Source: an uncultured Erysipelotrichaceae bacterium
Lineage (GTDB): Bacteria > Bacillota_I > Bacilli_A > Erysipelotrichales > Coprobacillaceae
Length of the DNA stretch: 48,572 bases
Direction: 5' to 3'
NCBI GenBank assembly: GCA_910588075.1
Contig: CAJUOS010000011.1
Coordinates: forward strand, 1-48,572
Shown: positions 32,953 to 40,802 of the stretch, one piece after another
Layout: every line of letters starts with the position of its first letter
Position numbering within the stretch: the first letter of the stretch is position 1
Program-made: the position numbers and the translations under genes
Notes under the pieces: model-generated
What the model was told of the DNA's origin: nothing
The model's database searches: none
What the model saw: only the letters and a program-made list of their open reading frames with translations

Positions 32953-34647
32953 ATGAATTATGAAGAAAAATATCAAAAGTGGGTTAGTAAGGAAGATTTA
33001 GATCCTACATTAAAAGCAGAATTATTAAGTATGGATGAAACTGCAAAAGAAGATGCATTTTATACTGATGTTGAATTTGGAACAGCAGGAATGCGTGGAA
33101 TTTTAGGAGCAGGAACTAACAGATTGAATATATATGTTATTCAAAAAGCAAATGTTGGTTTTGCTAAATATATTGCTTCTTTACCTGAAGGAAAGGAAAA
33201 AGGTGTAGCAATCGGTTATGATAATAGAAATATGTCTTATCAATTTGCTATTGAAAGTGCTAAAGTTTTAGCAACTTATGGTATTAAATCATTTATTTTT
33301 GAAGCATTAAGACCAACTCCTGAGTTATCATTTGCAGTACGTTATTTAAAATGTGCTGGAGGTATTATGATTACTGCATCACATAATCCTAAGGAATACA
33401 ATGGTTATAAGGTTTATGATGATACAGGATGCCAATTATTACCAGAAGCAGCTGATCAAGTTGTTCAATATGTTAATGAAGTGGAAGATGAATTAAATAT
33501 AAAAGTATTAAGTGATGAAGAAGCTTATCCATATATGACTTGGATTGGAGAAGAGGTAGATGCAGCATATTATGAAGCTGTTAAAGGAATTGAAGTTAAT
33601 CCAGGAATGGATAAAAATGATTTTAAACTTGTTTTTTCTCCACAACATGGTACTGCAAATATTCCAGTTAGAACAGTATTAAAAGATTTAGGATATGATG
33701 TTGTACCAGTATTGGCACAATGTGCACCAGATCCAAATTATACAAATACAAAATCACCAAACCCAGAAGTAGATGTTGCATATGAATTAGCTATTAAAAA
33801 AGCTAAAGAAGTAGATGCAGATGTTGTTGTTATTACAGATCCTGATGGAGATAGATTAGGTGTAGTTGCAAAACATGATGGTGAATATGTATTGATGAGT
33901 GGTAATCAATCTGCTGCTGTATATCTTGAATATATTTTAAGTCAAATGAAAGATAAAGGAACTTTACCTTCTAATGCTGTTATGTATAATACAATTGTTA
34001 CATCTGATTTAGGTGAATTGGTTGCAAGAAGTTATGGAGTAGATGTTGAAAAAACATTGACTGGATTTAAATTTATTGGAGATAAGATTCGCAAATATGA
34101 AGCAACTCAAGAAAAAGTATTTGTATTTGGTTATGAGGAATCTTATGGATGTGTTATTAAGGATTTCGTAAGAGATAAAGATGCAGTACAAGCTGTTTTA
34201 ACTGCTGCTGAAGCAGGAAATTATTATAAAAAACAAGGTAAAGATTTAATTGATGTTTTAAATGAATTATATGCTAAACATGGTACATTTAAAGAAAGTC
34301 AAATTGCTTTATCTAAAGCAGGGGCTGCTGGAGCTGCAAGAATTAAAGAAATTATGGATAATTTGAGAAAAGATGCACCTACTGAAATTGGTGGTGTAAA
34401 AGTTGTTGCTAGTGAAGATTATTCAGCAAGTGTAAGAGTAGAAGATGGTAAAGAATCAGTTATTGAATTACCAAAATCTAATGTATTAAAATATTATTTA
34501 GAGGATGGATCTTGGATTGCTGCTAGACCTAGTGGAACTGAACCAAAATGTAAATTCTATTTCTCAATTAAGGGTGTAGATGCTGCTGATGCTTCAAATA
34601 AGACAGAAGTATTCCAAAAAGATATGATGAATATTATTGGTGAATAA
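32953..34647 (+). CDS. pgcA: Phosphoglucomutase (PgcA type)
   Basis: This 564-residue alpha-D-phosphohexomutase interconverts glucose 1-phosphate and glucose 6-phosphate, linking glycolysis to glucolipid and polysaccharide synthesis. The phosphoserine is S143 in TASHNPKEYNGYK. The metal loop is D296-P-D-G-D-R, the sugar loop GYEESYG, and the phosphate-binding loop RPSGTEPK near the C-terminus. The start EKYQKWVS fits the Bacillus PgcA branch. It stands alone between a cre-linked promoter and a terminator. Confidence 0.95.
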   Translation: MNYEEKYQKWVSKEDLDPTLKAELLSMDETAKEDAFYTDVEFGTAGMRGILGAGTNRLNIYVIQKANVGFAKYIASLPEGKEKGVAIGYDNRNMSYQFAIESAKVLATYGIKSFIFEALRPTPELSFAVRYLKCAGGIMITASHNPKEYNGYKVYDDTGCQLLPEAADQVVQYVNEVEDELNIKVLSDEEAYPYMTWIGEEVDAAYYEAVKGIEVNPGMDKNDFKLVFSPQHGTANIPVRTVLKDLGYDVVPVLAQCAPDPNYTNTKSPNPEVDVAYELAIKKAKEVDADVVVITDPDGDRLGVVAKHDGEYVLMSGNQSAAVYLEYILSQMKDKGTLPSNAVMYNTIVTSDLGELVARSYGVDVEKTLTGFKFIGDKIRKYEATQEKVFVFGYEESYGCVIKDFVRDKDAVQAVLTAAEAGNYYKKQGKDLIDVLNELYAKHGTFKESQIALSKAGAAGAARIKEIMDNLRKDAPTEIGGVKVVASEDYSASVRVEDGKESVIELPKSNVLKYYLEDGSWIAARPSGTEPKCKFYFSIKGVDAADASNKTEVFQKDMMNIIGE

Positions 34648-34678
34648 TCAAATTTGAAAAGTATCTATATATTAAAGT

Positions 34679-34707
34679 AAGAGGTGGTGAAAACTATCTC
34701 TTTTTTT
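34679..34707 (+). terminator. Terminator of pgcA
   Basis: AAGAGGTGGT and ACTATCTCTT pair with two G-U across a GAAA tetraloop, followed by a T run to 34707. Confidence 0.85.
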
Positions 34708-34737
34708 ATTTATTAAGAATTTATCTTAATAAATAAA
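34705..34737. repeat. 14-bp perfect hairpin between convergent genes
   Basis: TTTATTTATTAAGA and TCTTAATAAATAAA form perfect arms with a five-base loop. It lies between the two terminators and has no T tail in either direction. Confidence 0.6.
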
Positions 34738-34766
34738 AAAGGATAAACTTATTAAAAAGTTTATCC
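34735..34766 (-). terminator. Terminator of the cysteine-rich small protein gene
   Basis: On the minus strand GGATAAACTT and AAGTTTATCC form a 10-bp perfect stem, followed by TTTTTT (complement of 34735-34740). Confidence 0.9.
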
Positions 34767-34785
34767 TATAAATACTTATTTATGC

Positions 34786-35067
34786 TTATTTTGAACAACA
34801 TGGCTTGTGTCTTAATTCTTTTAATGATTCCATAGCATAAATAGCTTTTTCTTTTAAACAACATTCTAATTGAGCTACTGTATTTACTGTTTGTTGAACT
34901 GATTCATTAACTTCAAGTAATTCTTCTATACAATTTGTCATACAAATAACCTTTTTCAATTTTTCAGCTTCACTATTTAAGATTTGAGCAAGAGCTGTTT
35001 CTTGCATTGAAACAGATTGTAAAATAGCTGTTAAAGCACATTTTTCATCTATACAATATTCTTCCAT
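34786..35067 (-). CDS. Small cysteine-rich protein, possibly spore-surface related
   Basis: I do not recognise a named family. The 93-residue product has eight cysteines (5, 10, 42, 46, 69, 70, 90, 91), including two CC pairs, and is otherwise strongly helical. The stretch QSVSMQETALAQILNSEAEK resembles a short motif (xSIALQETALAHILNAEGEK) that I recall from small Bacillota proteins linked to spore coats or exosporium, but this is memory of a pattern and not a match. I start at the ATG at 35067 behind AAAGGAGGTGA, an exceptionally strong site. It has its own terminator and lies alone on the minus strand. Confidence 0.7.
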   Translation of the reverse strand: MEEYCIDEKCALTAILQSVSMQETALAQILNSEAEKLKKVICMTNCIEELLEVNESVQQTVNTVAQLECCLKEKAIYAMESLKELRHKPCCSK

Positions 35068-35218
35068 AACTTCACCTCCTTTCTCTTTTATAATATTCAA
35101 AGATTAAAAAACAGAAAACGATAAGTATCATATAAATATAGTAATAATTTAAAGTTGTAAGTCTAAATATTAACAATTAAAAAAATTATATAAATTGCTT
35201 ATTTTTTCATGTAAAACA

Positions 35219-35248
35219 TTACAAATTCTATTTTAAATCATGTATAAT
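35219..35248 (+). promoter_or_regulatory. Promoter of the second GH1 gene
   Basis: TTACAA (35219-35224) and TATAAT (35243-35248) are 18 bp apart. Start of transcription would be near 35255. Confidence 0.65.
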
Positions 35249-35255
35249 AAATATA

Positions 35256-35269
35256 TGAAAACGATTTCA
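35256..35269 (+). promoter_or_regulatory. cre site at the start of the second GH1 transcript
   Basis: TGAAAACGATTTCA fits the cre consensus TGNAANCGNTNNCA at every fixed position. It covers roughly +1 to +15, where CcpA would block initiation or elongation. Confidence 0.75.
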
Positions 35270-35290
35270 GATATAGGAGGTAAATAAATA

Positions 35291-36757
35291 ATGAGTTTTC
35301 CTAGTGATTTTTTATGGGGTGGAGCTGTAGCTGCAAACCAATGTGAAGGTGCGTATTTAGAAGATGGAAAAGGTTTATCAGTACCTGATATGTTATTGGG
35401 TGGAGATGTTAATACACCAAGAACATTTTTACCAAAAACTGATCCTAATGCTTTTTATCCAAGTCATGAGGCAATAGATTTCTATCATCATTATAAAGAA
35501 GATATTGCATTATTTGCTGAAATGGGATGGAAAGTATTTAGATTATCTATTAACTGGGGACGTATTTTTCCTAATGGTGATGACGAAGAACCAAATGAAG
35601 CTGGTTTAGCATTTTATGATAAAGTGTTTGATGAATGTCATAAGCATGGAATGGAGCCATTAGTTACATTATGTCATTATGAAATTCCTTGGAATATTGT
35701 TACAAAATATAATGGATTCTCTGATAGAAGAGTTATTGATATGTTTGTAAAATATGCTACAACATGTTTTGAACGTTATAAAGATAAGGTTAAATATTGG
35801 TTGACTTTTAACGAAATTAATATTCCATGTATGGGTGAAGGTGGAATTGGTAATCTTTATGGTTTAGGGTTAATGGACCCAGATGATGTTAATGCAGACC
35901 ATAGAATTCCATTAAATGAATTAAAATCAAATGATCAACTTACATTTGAAGCATTACATAATGAATTTGTTGCTAGTGCATTAACTGTTATTGAAGGACA
36001 TAAAATTAATCCTGATTTTATGATTGGAAATATGATTGCACATACAACTCTTTATCCTTTAACACCAAATCCAAAGGATATTTTGGCAGCGTTTGATGAA
36101 GAAAATTTTAAAAATAATTTCTGTGGAGATGTTCAAGTACGTGGGGAATATCCATCATTTATTTTTAGATATTTTAAAGAACATGGTATTGATACTTCAT
36201 TTATTACTGAAGAAGATAAGAAGATTATTAAAGAGGGTGTTGTTGATTTCTATACATTCTCATATTATATGTCTAATTGTGTAACTGTTGATGAAAATGC
36301 TGAAATGACAGCAGGAAATATGTCAAAAGGAGCTAAAAATCCATATTTAAAAGCTTCAGACTGGGGATGGCAAATTGATCCTGATGGATTGCGTTATACA
36401 TTAAATGTCTTACATGATCGTTATCCACATACACCATTAATGATTGTAGAAAATGGTTTTGGAGCATTTGATAAAGTAGAAGAAGATGGTTCTATACATG
36501 ACCAATATAGAATTGACTACTTTAAAGGTCATGTGAAAGCAATGAAGGAAGCGATTGAAGATGGAGTACCATTGATTGGCTATACAACATGGGGACCAAT
36601 TGATTTAGTTTCAGCAGGAACTGGACAATATGCTAAACGTTATGGATTTATTTATGTTGATAGACATGATGATGGAACAGGAGATTTCTCTAGAAGCAAA
36701 AAGGATTCATTTTATTGGTATAAGAAAGTTATTGCTTCTAATGGAGAAGATTTGTAA
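35291..36757 (+). CDS. Glycoside hydrolase family 1, probable 6-phospho-beta-glucosidase
   Basis: This 488-residue GH1 enzyme has the acid/base E175 in TFNEIN and nucleophile E387 in IVENGFG. DLVSAGTGQYAKRYGF near the C-terminus carries the Ser and Lys-x-Tyr of phospho-beta-glucosidases. It is clearly a paralogue of the enzyme at 13934-15376 (shared starts, FAEMGxK, RIFPNGD, ENGxGA and FYWYKKVIASNGEDL blocks), but differs in the loops before the acid/base residue, which suggests another sugar. ATAGGAGGT precedes the ATG. A cre site controls it, and a HAD phosphatase follows after a terminator. No PTS permease is adjacent. Confidence 0.93.
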   Translation: MSFPSDFLWGGAVAANQCEGAYLEDGKGLSVPDMLLGGDVNTPRTFLPKTDPNAFYPSHEAIDFYHHYKEDIALFAEMGWKVFRLSINWGRIFPNGDDEEPNEAGLAFYDKVFDECHKHGMEPLVTLCHYEIPWNIVTKYNGFSDRRVIDMFVKYATTCFERYKDKVKYWLTFNEINIPCMGEGGIGNLYGLGLMDPDDVNADHRIPLNELKSNDQLTFEALHNEFVASALTVIEGHKINPDFMIGNMIAHTTLYPLTPNPKDILAAFDEENFKNNFCGDVQVRGEYPSFIFRYFKEHGIDTSFITEEDKKIIKEGVVDFYTFSYYMSNCVTVDENAEMTAGNMSKGAKNPYLKASDWGWQIDPDGLRYTLNVLHDRYPHTPLMIVENGFGAFDKVEEDGSIHDQYRIDYFKGHVKAMKEAIEDGVPLIGYTTWGPIDLVSAGTGQYAKRYGFIYVDRHDDGTGDFSRSKKDSFYWYKKVIASNGEDL

Positions 36758-36764
36758 GAATTAT

Positions 36765-36794
36765 AAAACAGACTTCGTTGCAAAGTCTGTTTTT
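36765..36794 (+). terminator. Terminator of the second GH1 gene
   Basis: AAAACAGACTT and AAGTCTGTTTT form an 11-bp perfect stem with a seven-base loop, followed by T. Some read-through into the HAD gene is possible because no new promoter is visible in the 24 bases that follow. Confidence 0.88.
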
Positions 36795-36817
36795 GAGTAA
36801 GATAGAAGGAGAAGTTT

Positions 36818-37657
36818 ATGAGAAAAATTATTTTTTTAGATGTTGATGGAACATTAATTGATTATGAAGCAAAATTACCTGCATCAGCAGCAAAGGCGGT
36901 TGATGAAGCAAGAGCTAATGGACATAAGGTTTATATTTGTACAGGGTGTTCTAAAGCCGAAATCGCCCAAAGAAACTTATGTGATTTAGATGGAATGATT
37001 GGTGGAAATGGTGCATATGTAGAAGATAATGATCATGTTGTTATGCATCAAGGGCTTTCAAAAGAGGAAGTTAAACATATAGTTGACTGGTGTAATGAAA
37101 GACATTTAGGTTTTTATCTAGAAGCTAATAGTGGAATGTATTGTAATGATTATATGCTAGAACAAGGACCAGAAACAATGATTAAATATGCTCAAGGGAA
37201 AGGAGCAGATTTGACACAAGCAACAGTTTCAGCCAACAGTTTTGTGAATAGTTTTATTCATTTAAAAGGTGAAGAGTTATATCGTGAAGATGTTAATAAG
37301 ATTAGTTTTATATTAAGTCAGTATCAAGATCATTTAGATTCTAAAAAAGAATTTCCAACTTTAGAAGCAAATACATGGGGAGGAAAAGGAGAATTAGCAT
37401 TATTTGGTGATTTAGGACCAACAGGTATTACAAAAAAACATGCTATTGAGGTTTTATTAGATTACTTGGATGCTGATGTAAAAGATACTATTTCATTTGG
37501 AGATGCAAAAATAGACTTATCAATGTTTGAACTTTGTGCTTATAATGTTGCTATGGGAAATGGTGGAGAAGAGATTAAAGAAGCTGCTGATTATGTTACA
37601 ACTGATGTTAATGATGATGGACTATATAATGCTTTTAAATATTTAAAATTAATATAA
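36818..37657 (+). CDS. HAD-IIB family phosphatase
   Basis: This 279-residue HAD hydrolase has motif I D8-V-D10-G-T, motif II in VYICTGCSK (Thr in the usual S/T place), and the late motif GDAKIDLSMFELC, where the common GDGxND is replaced by GDAKID. The cap is of the C2B type. It is probably a sugar-phosphate phosphatase, given its place behind a phospho-beta-glucosidase gene. AGAAGGAGAA precedes the ATG. It is related to the HAD protein at 842-1657 but not close. Substrate unknown. Confidence 0.88.
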   Translation: MRKIIFLDVDGTLIDYEAKLPASAAKAVDEARANGHKVYICTGCSKAEIAQRNLCDLDGMIGGNGAYVEDNDHVVMHQGLSKEEVKHIVDWCNERHLGFYLEANSGMYCNDYMLEQGPETMIKYAQGKGADLTQATVSANSFVNSFIHLKGEELYREDVNKISFILSQYQDHLDSKKEFPTLEANTWGGKGELALFGDLGPTGITKKHAIEVLLDYLDADVKDTISFGDAKIDLSMFELCAYNVAMGNGGEEIKEAADYVTTDVNDDGLYNAFKYLKLI

Positions 37658-37718
37658 TAAGAATTGTTTTGAATTCTTATCTTTAGAGAAAGGAATTGTC
37701 TTTAATGATATTTCCTTT
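37657..37718 (+). terminator. Tandem hairpins after the HAD gene
   Basis: ATAAGAATT and AATTCTTAT (37657-37680) form a 9-bp perfect stem beginning in the stop codon. A second, weaker AAAGGAA/TTCCTTT pair follows and ends in a T run. Together they probably end transcription. Confidence 0.6.
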
Positions 37719-37760
37719 TTTAATATAAAGAAAGTTTTGGAGAATTGTTTTTATGAAAAT

Positions 37761-37777
37761 TTTACACTAAATTTACA
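37761..37777 (+). promoter_or_regulatory. TTTACA direct repeat before the second two-component system
   Basis: TTTACA occurs at 37761-37766 and 37772-37777, 11 bp apart, one helical turn. That is the half-site spacing typical for OmpR-family regulators, so it may be an autoregulatory site. Confidence 0.35.
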
Positions 37778-37817
37778 TATGTATCTTTTAAAATAAATAT
37801 TGGAGATGATATATATT

Positions 37818-38498
37818 ATGTACAAGATATTATTAGTGGAAGATGATAAAAATATTAGAGAAATTATTGTAAAGTATTTTTCAAAAAGAGACTTTATAGT
37901 CATAGAAGCAATAGATGGATATGAGGCTCTATCAAAAATAAGTTGCTCTATTGACTTGGTTCTTTTAGATATTATGATGACAGGTATAGATGGATTAGAA
38001 GTCTGTTATCAAATTAGATTAAAACATCAATGTCCAATTATTTTTATTAGTGCTTTATGTGATGAAGAAACACAATTAAAAGCATTTGAGTTGGGTGGAG
38101 ATGATTATATATCAAAACCATTTTTACCTTCTGTATTATATGCTAAGTGTGTGGCTATATGTAAAAGACAATATCAAAATCAAATGAACATTAAACAATT
38201 TCATGATTTATCTATTGATTATACAACTCATCAAGTATGGGTTCAAAATAAAGAAATTCATCTTGCTTACAAAGAATATCTGTTATTAGAATATCTTACA
38301 AAAAATCCATATCGTTTATTAGAAAGAGAACAAATTTTAGATGTTATTTGGGGATATGATTATTATGGTGATTGTAGAGCTGTTGATACATACATTAAAA
38401 AAGTCAGACAGAAAATAGCTCCTTGTCAGTATATTCATACAGTTTTTAAGGTAGGTTATGTGTTTAGAGATGGTGAAAACAATGAAAAAGATATTTAA
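37818..38498 (+). CDS. OmpR/PhoB-family response regulator
   Basis: This 226-residue regulator has receiver residues D9-D10, phosphorylation site D51 in LLDIMMTG (Thr replaces the usual Pro), and K100 in ISKPF. The winged-helix domain holds EIHLAYKEYLLLEYLTKNPYRLLERE and AVDTYIKKVRQKI. Start choice: the ATG at 37818 lies 12 bases after GGAG, rather far; an ATG at 37806 directly touches GGAG and a TTG at 37800 overlaps it. It overlaps the kinase gene by 17 bases. Confidence 0.94.
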   Translation: MYKILLVEDDKNIREIIVKYFSKRDFIVIEAIDGYEALSKISCSIDLVLLDIMMTGIDGLEVCYQIRLKHQCPIIFISALCDEETQLKAFELGGDDYISKPFLPSVLYAKCVAICKRQYQNQMNIKQFHDLSIDYTTHQVWVQNKEIHLAYKEYLLLEYLTKNPYRLLEREQILDVIWGYDYYGDCRAVDTYIKKVRQKIAPCQYIHTVFKVGYVFRDGENNEKDI

Positions 38499-40236
38499 AA
38501 TAACATTATTTAAAAAAATATTTATAATTATATTTTTAGGGCTATTATGTGTTGAGGGTTTTCATGTTTATTTAGATTTTCAAGAAACAGCAAGATCAGT
38601 AGCGGAAAGTTATATGACAGATTTAACAATTGATAAATTATTAGAATTAAATTATCAATTAACTAATAAATATAAAGAAGTTGAAGATAGTCAATTTATT
38701 AATTTGGTTAAAAATACATTTCATGAATCACCAGGCTATAATGCAGTTGTGAATGCAAATAATGAAATTGTATATAATGATTTTTTATCCTATGAAACAA
38801 ATCAACATATATTACTAACAAATAAAAAAGATGCTGAAGATGTTGAGATGATACAATTAGATCAATTATATAATCACCAAATTCAACAACTCAATAAGTA
38901 TATAAGACAATCATATCAAGAAGATAATTGTAAAAAATTTACAGTATACTTATCAAAATCCCAAGATAAAATAACATATTTAAAAATAAATCAATTAGAA
39001 TTAATAAATTTAGAAAGTCATTTGATAAAAGAATATTCCTTAAATGAATATATTTCAGAAGAATTAAATTATAATCATACATTATCAACAGGAGATGCGT
39101 ATTTACTTGATTATGAGGATATAAAACAAAAATCTAGAAAAATTATAAAAAAACAATTAAAATCTCATAATCATGGATATAGTGGAAAAGTAAATGCTGA
39201 TTATTACTTAGATGGTAATAATTTATATATTATATCAGCTATATATGATCAATATCCAAAACAAACAAATCAAACAGTAGGACTTATAAAAATAGATTAT
39301 GTTTATCATAGTGAAGGTATTTTTATGGATATTTTTGAAACAACAATACTGGCTAAACAGAAAGTTTATATATTAGCATTTATGATGACATTATTTATAA
39401 GTATTATTATTTCCTATATGTTAACAAGACGTATTAAGAAGATTGATCAAAGCACTCAACAAATAACAAATAATAATTTTAATATTAAATTAAATGAAAA
39501 ACCAAATGATGAACTAGGAACTTTATCTAAAAATATCAATATTATGAGCCAACAATTAAAATCAACAATAGAACAATTAAATCAAGAAATTGCTAAAGTT
39601 AAGGAATTAGAATCACTAAGAAAAGATTTTGTTAATCAATTTACTCATGAAATGAAAACACCATTAGGAATTATTAATGGATATAGTGAATTAATAGATG
39701 AAACTGATAATGAGGAAGATATTAATAGATATTTAGATATTATTCATAAAGAGACAACAAAAATTAATCAACTTATTCAATCTATGCTTAATTTATCAAG
39801 GTTAGAATCTGGAAAAGTAGAATTACATAGAGAGAATATTGATTTAGAGGATTTGGTTACAGAGATTATAGATGAATATGAAATTTTATTAATGAAGAAA
39901 AATGTTAAAATCCAAATGAATGTTATAGATAAGAATATCAATGCTGATAAAAAGCAATTATCTATTGTTATTCATAATTTTATTAATAATGCTATTAAAC
40001 ATGTTGCTATAAATGGAAGGATTATTATTAAAATGAATAAAGGTCTTTATGTTTATAATGATGGAGAAAAAATTTTAGCAGATCAATTCAATCATATTTG
40101 GTATACATTTGTAACATATGATCAACAAGGAAGTGGTTTAGGACTTGCTATTTGTAAATCCATTTTAGAATTACATGAGTTTAACTTTGGCGTTGAAAAT
40201 AAGGATAATGGTGTAGAGTTTTATTTTTATGAATAA
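38482..40236 (+). CDS. Sensor histidine kinase with HAMP domain
   Basis: This 584-residue kinase has the classical layout: helix 1 at about 12-28, an external sensor domain of some 260 residues, helix 2 at about 293-313, a HAMP domain (RRIKKIDQSTQQITNNNFNI), and H389 in FTHEMKTPLGIINGYS. The ATP-binding domain has the N-box FINNAIKH and GSGLGLAICKSILELH. I start at the ATG at 38482 with GGTGA before it. The F-box region between N- and G-boxes is short (VYNDGEKI). It overlaps and partners the regulator gene upstream. Signal unknown. Confidence 0.94.
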   Translation: MKKIFKITLFKKIFIIIFLGLLCVEGFHVYLDFQETARSVAESYMTDLTIDKLLELNYQLTNKYKEVEDSQFINLVKNTFHESPGYNAVVNANNEIVYNDFLSYETNQHILLTNKKDAEDVEMIQLDQLYNHQIQQLNKYIRQSYQEDNCKKFTVYLSKSQDKITYLKINQLELINLESHLIKEYSLNEYISEELNYNHTLSTGDAYLLDYEDIKQKSRKIIKKQLKSHNHGYSGKVNADYYLDGNNLYIISAIYDQYPKQTNQTVGLIKIDYVYHSEGIFMDIFETTILAKQKVYILAFMMTLFISIIISYMLTRRIKKIDQSTQQITNNNFNIKLNEKPNDELGTLSKNINIMSQQLKSTIEQLNQEIAKVKELESLRKDFVNQFTHEMKTPLGIINGYSELIDETDNEEDINRYLDIIHKETTKINQLIQSMLNLSRLESGKVELHRENIDLEDLVTEIIDEYEILLMKKNVKIQMNVIDKNINADKKQLSIVIHNFINNAIKHVAINGRIIIKMNKGLYVYNDGEKILADQFNHIWYTFVTYDQQGSGLGLAICKSILELHEFNFGVENKDNGVEFYFYE

Positions 40237-40345
40237 TGTATTGGAATTATTGAAACAACTATATTTTTTCATGAATATATATGTCAATATATGAAATAAT
40301 ATATTTAAAATTGATATTTTATGTTGATTGATAGGACATTTATTC

Positions 40346-40374
40346 TTGAAAGACAGGAAATTGTCAATTATAAT
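40346..40374 (+). promoter_or_regulatory. Promoter of the small membrane protein gene
   Basis: TTGAAA (40346-40351) and TATAAT (40369-40374) have 17-bp spacing. The spacer holds GACA and TGTC as a short inverted repeat (40352-40365). The stretch 40237-40345 shows nothing I can name. Confidence 0.7.
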
Positions 40375-40400
40375 GTAGATAATAGTTGGAGGATTTTAAA

Positions 40401-40769
40401 ATGCATAAATTTATGAGTATTGTTACACCATATATATTAGTAGGAGTTATTTTGGCTATTCATTTTGTTGATTTTTCATACAATGAAATAGTTCAGTCAT
40501 GTTTGTTAGGAGTATTGATAGGAACTTGGTTTTTAAATCTTAAAAAGACAGAAGGAACAAAGGGGATTCTTATTGGATTAATGATAACATTTATCTTATT
40601 AGTAGTAGGAGGTATTGTTTCATTTATTTACTTATATGATATTCTTGCTTCATTAATGCTTTGCTCAATATTACAATTATTTGCTTTATATATTGTTTCA
40701 AAAAATAAACCTAAATTAACAATGTCTTATAAATACTCATATAAAAATAAGAGAAAAAGATATTTTTAA
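40401..40769 (+). CDS. Small uncharacterised membrane protein (122 aa)
   Basis: I do not recognise this protein. It has about four hydrophobic segments (near 8-26, 32-46, 54-78 and 80-100) and a short basic tail ending KYSYKNKRKRYF, probably cytoplasmic. I start at the ATG at 40401 behind TTGGAGGA; the frame extends five codons upstream over that site. It has a private promoter between the second two-component system and the add genes, so it could be a target of that system, though nothing shows this directly. Confidence 0.7.
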   Translation: MHKFMSIVTPYILVGVILAIHFVDFSYNEIVQSCLLGVLIGTWFLNLKKTEGTKGILIGLMITFILLVVGGIVSFIYLYDILASLMLCSILQLFALYIVSKNKPKLTMSYKYSYKNKRKRYF

Positions 40770-40774
40770 AAAAG

Positions 40775-40801
40775 AAATCGCCCATAGTATATGGACGATT
40801 T
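40775..40801 (-). terminator. Terminator shared by the small membrane protein gene and addA
   Basis: AAATCGCCCATA and TATGGACGATTT (40775-40801) pair fully, with one G-U, in RNA of the minus strand; in plus-strand RNA the same pair is an A-C mismatch. T-rich sequence follows on both sides. It therefore suits addA best but can also stop rightward transcripts. Confidence 0.8.
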
Positions 40802-40802
40802 T

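Noticed and set aside
35113..35126. cre-like AGAAAACGATAAGT between the small cysteine-rich gene and GH1
   Set aside because: Only the left part fits; the right side lacks the closing CA, and the true cre is at 35256-35269.
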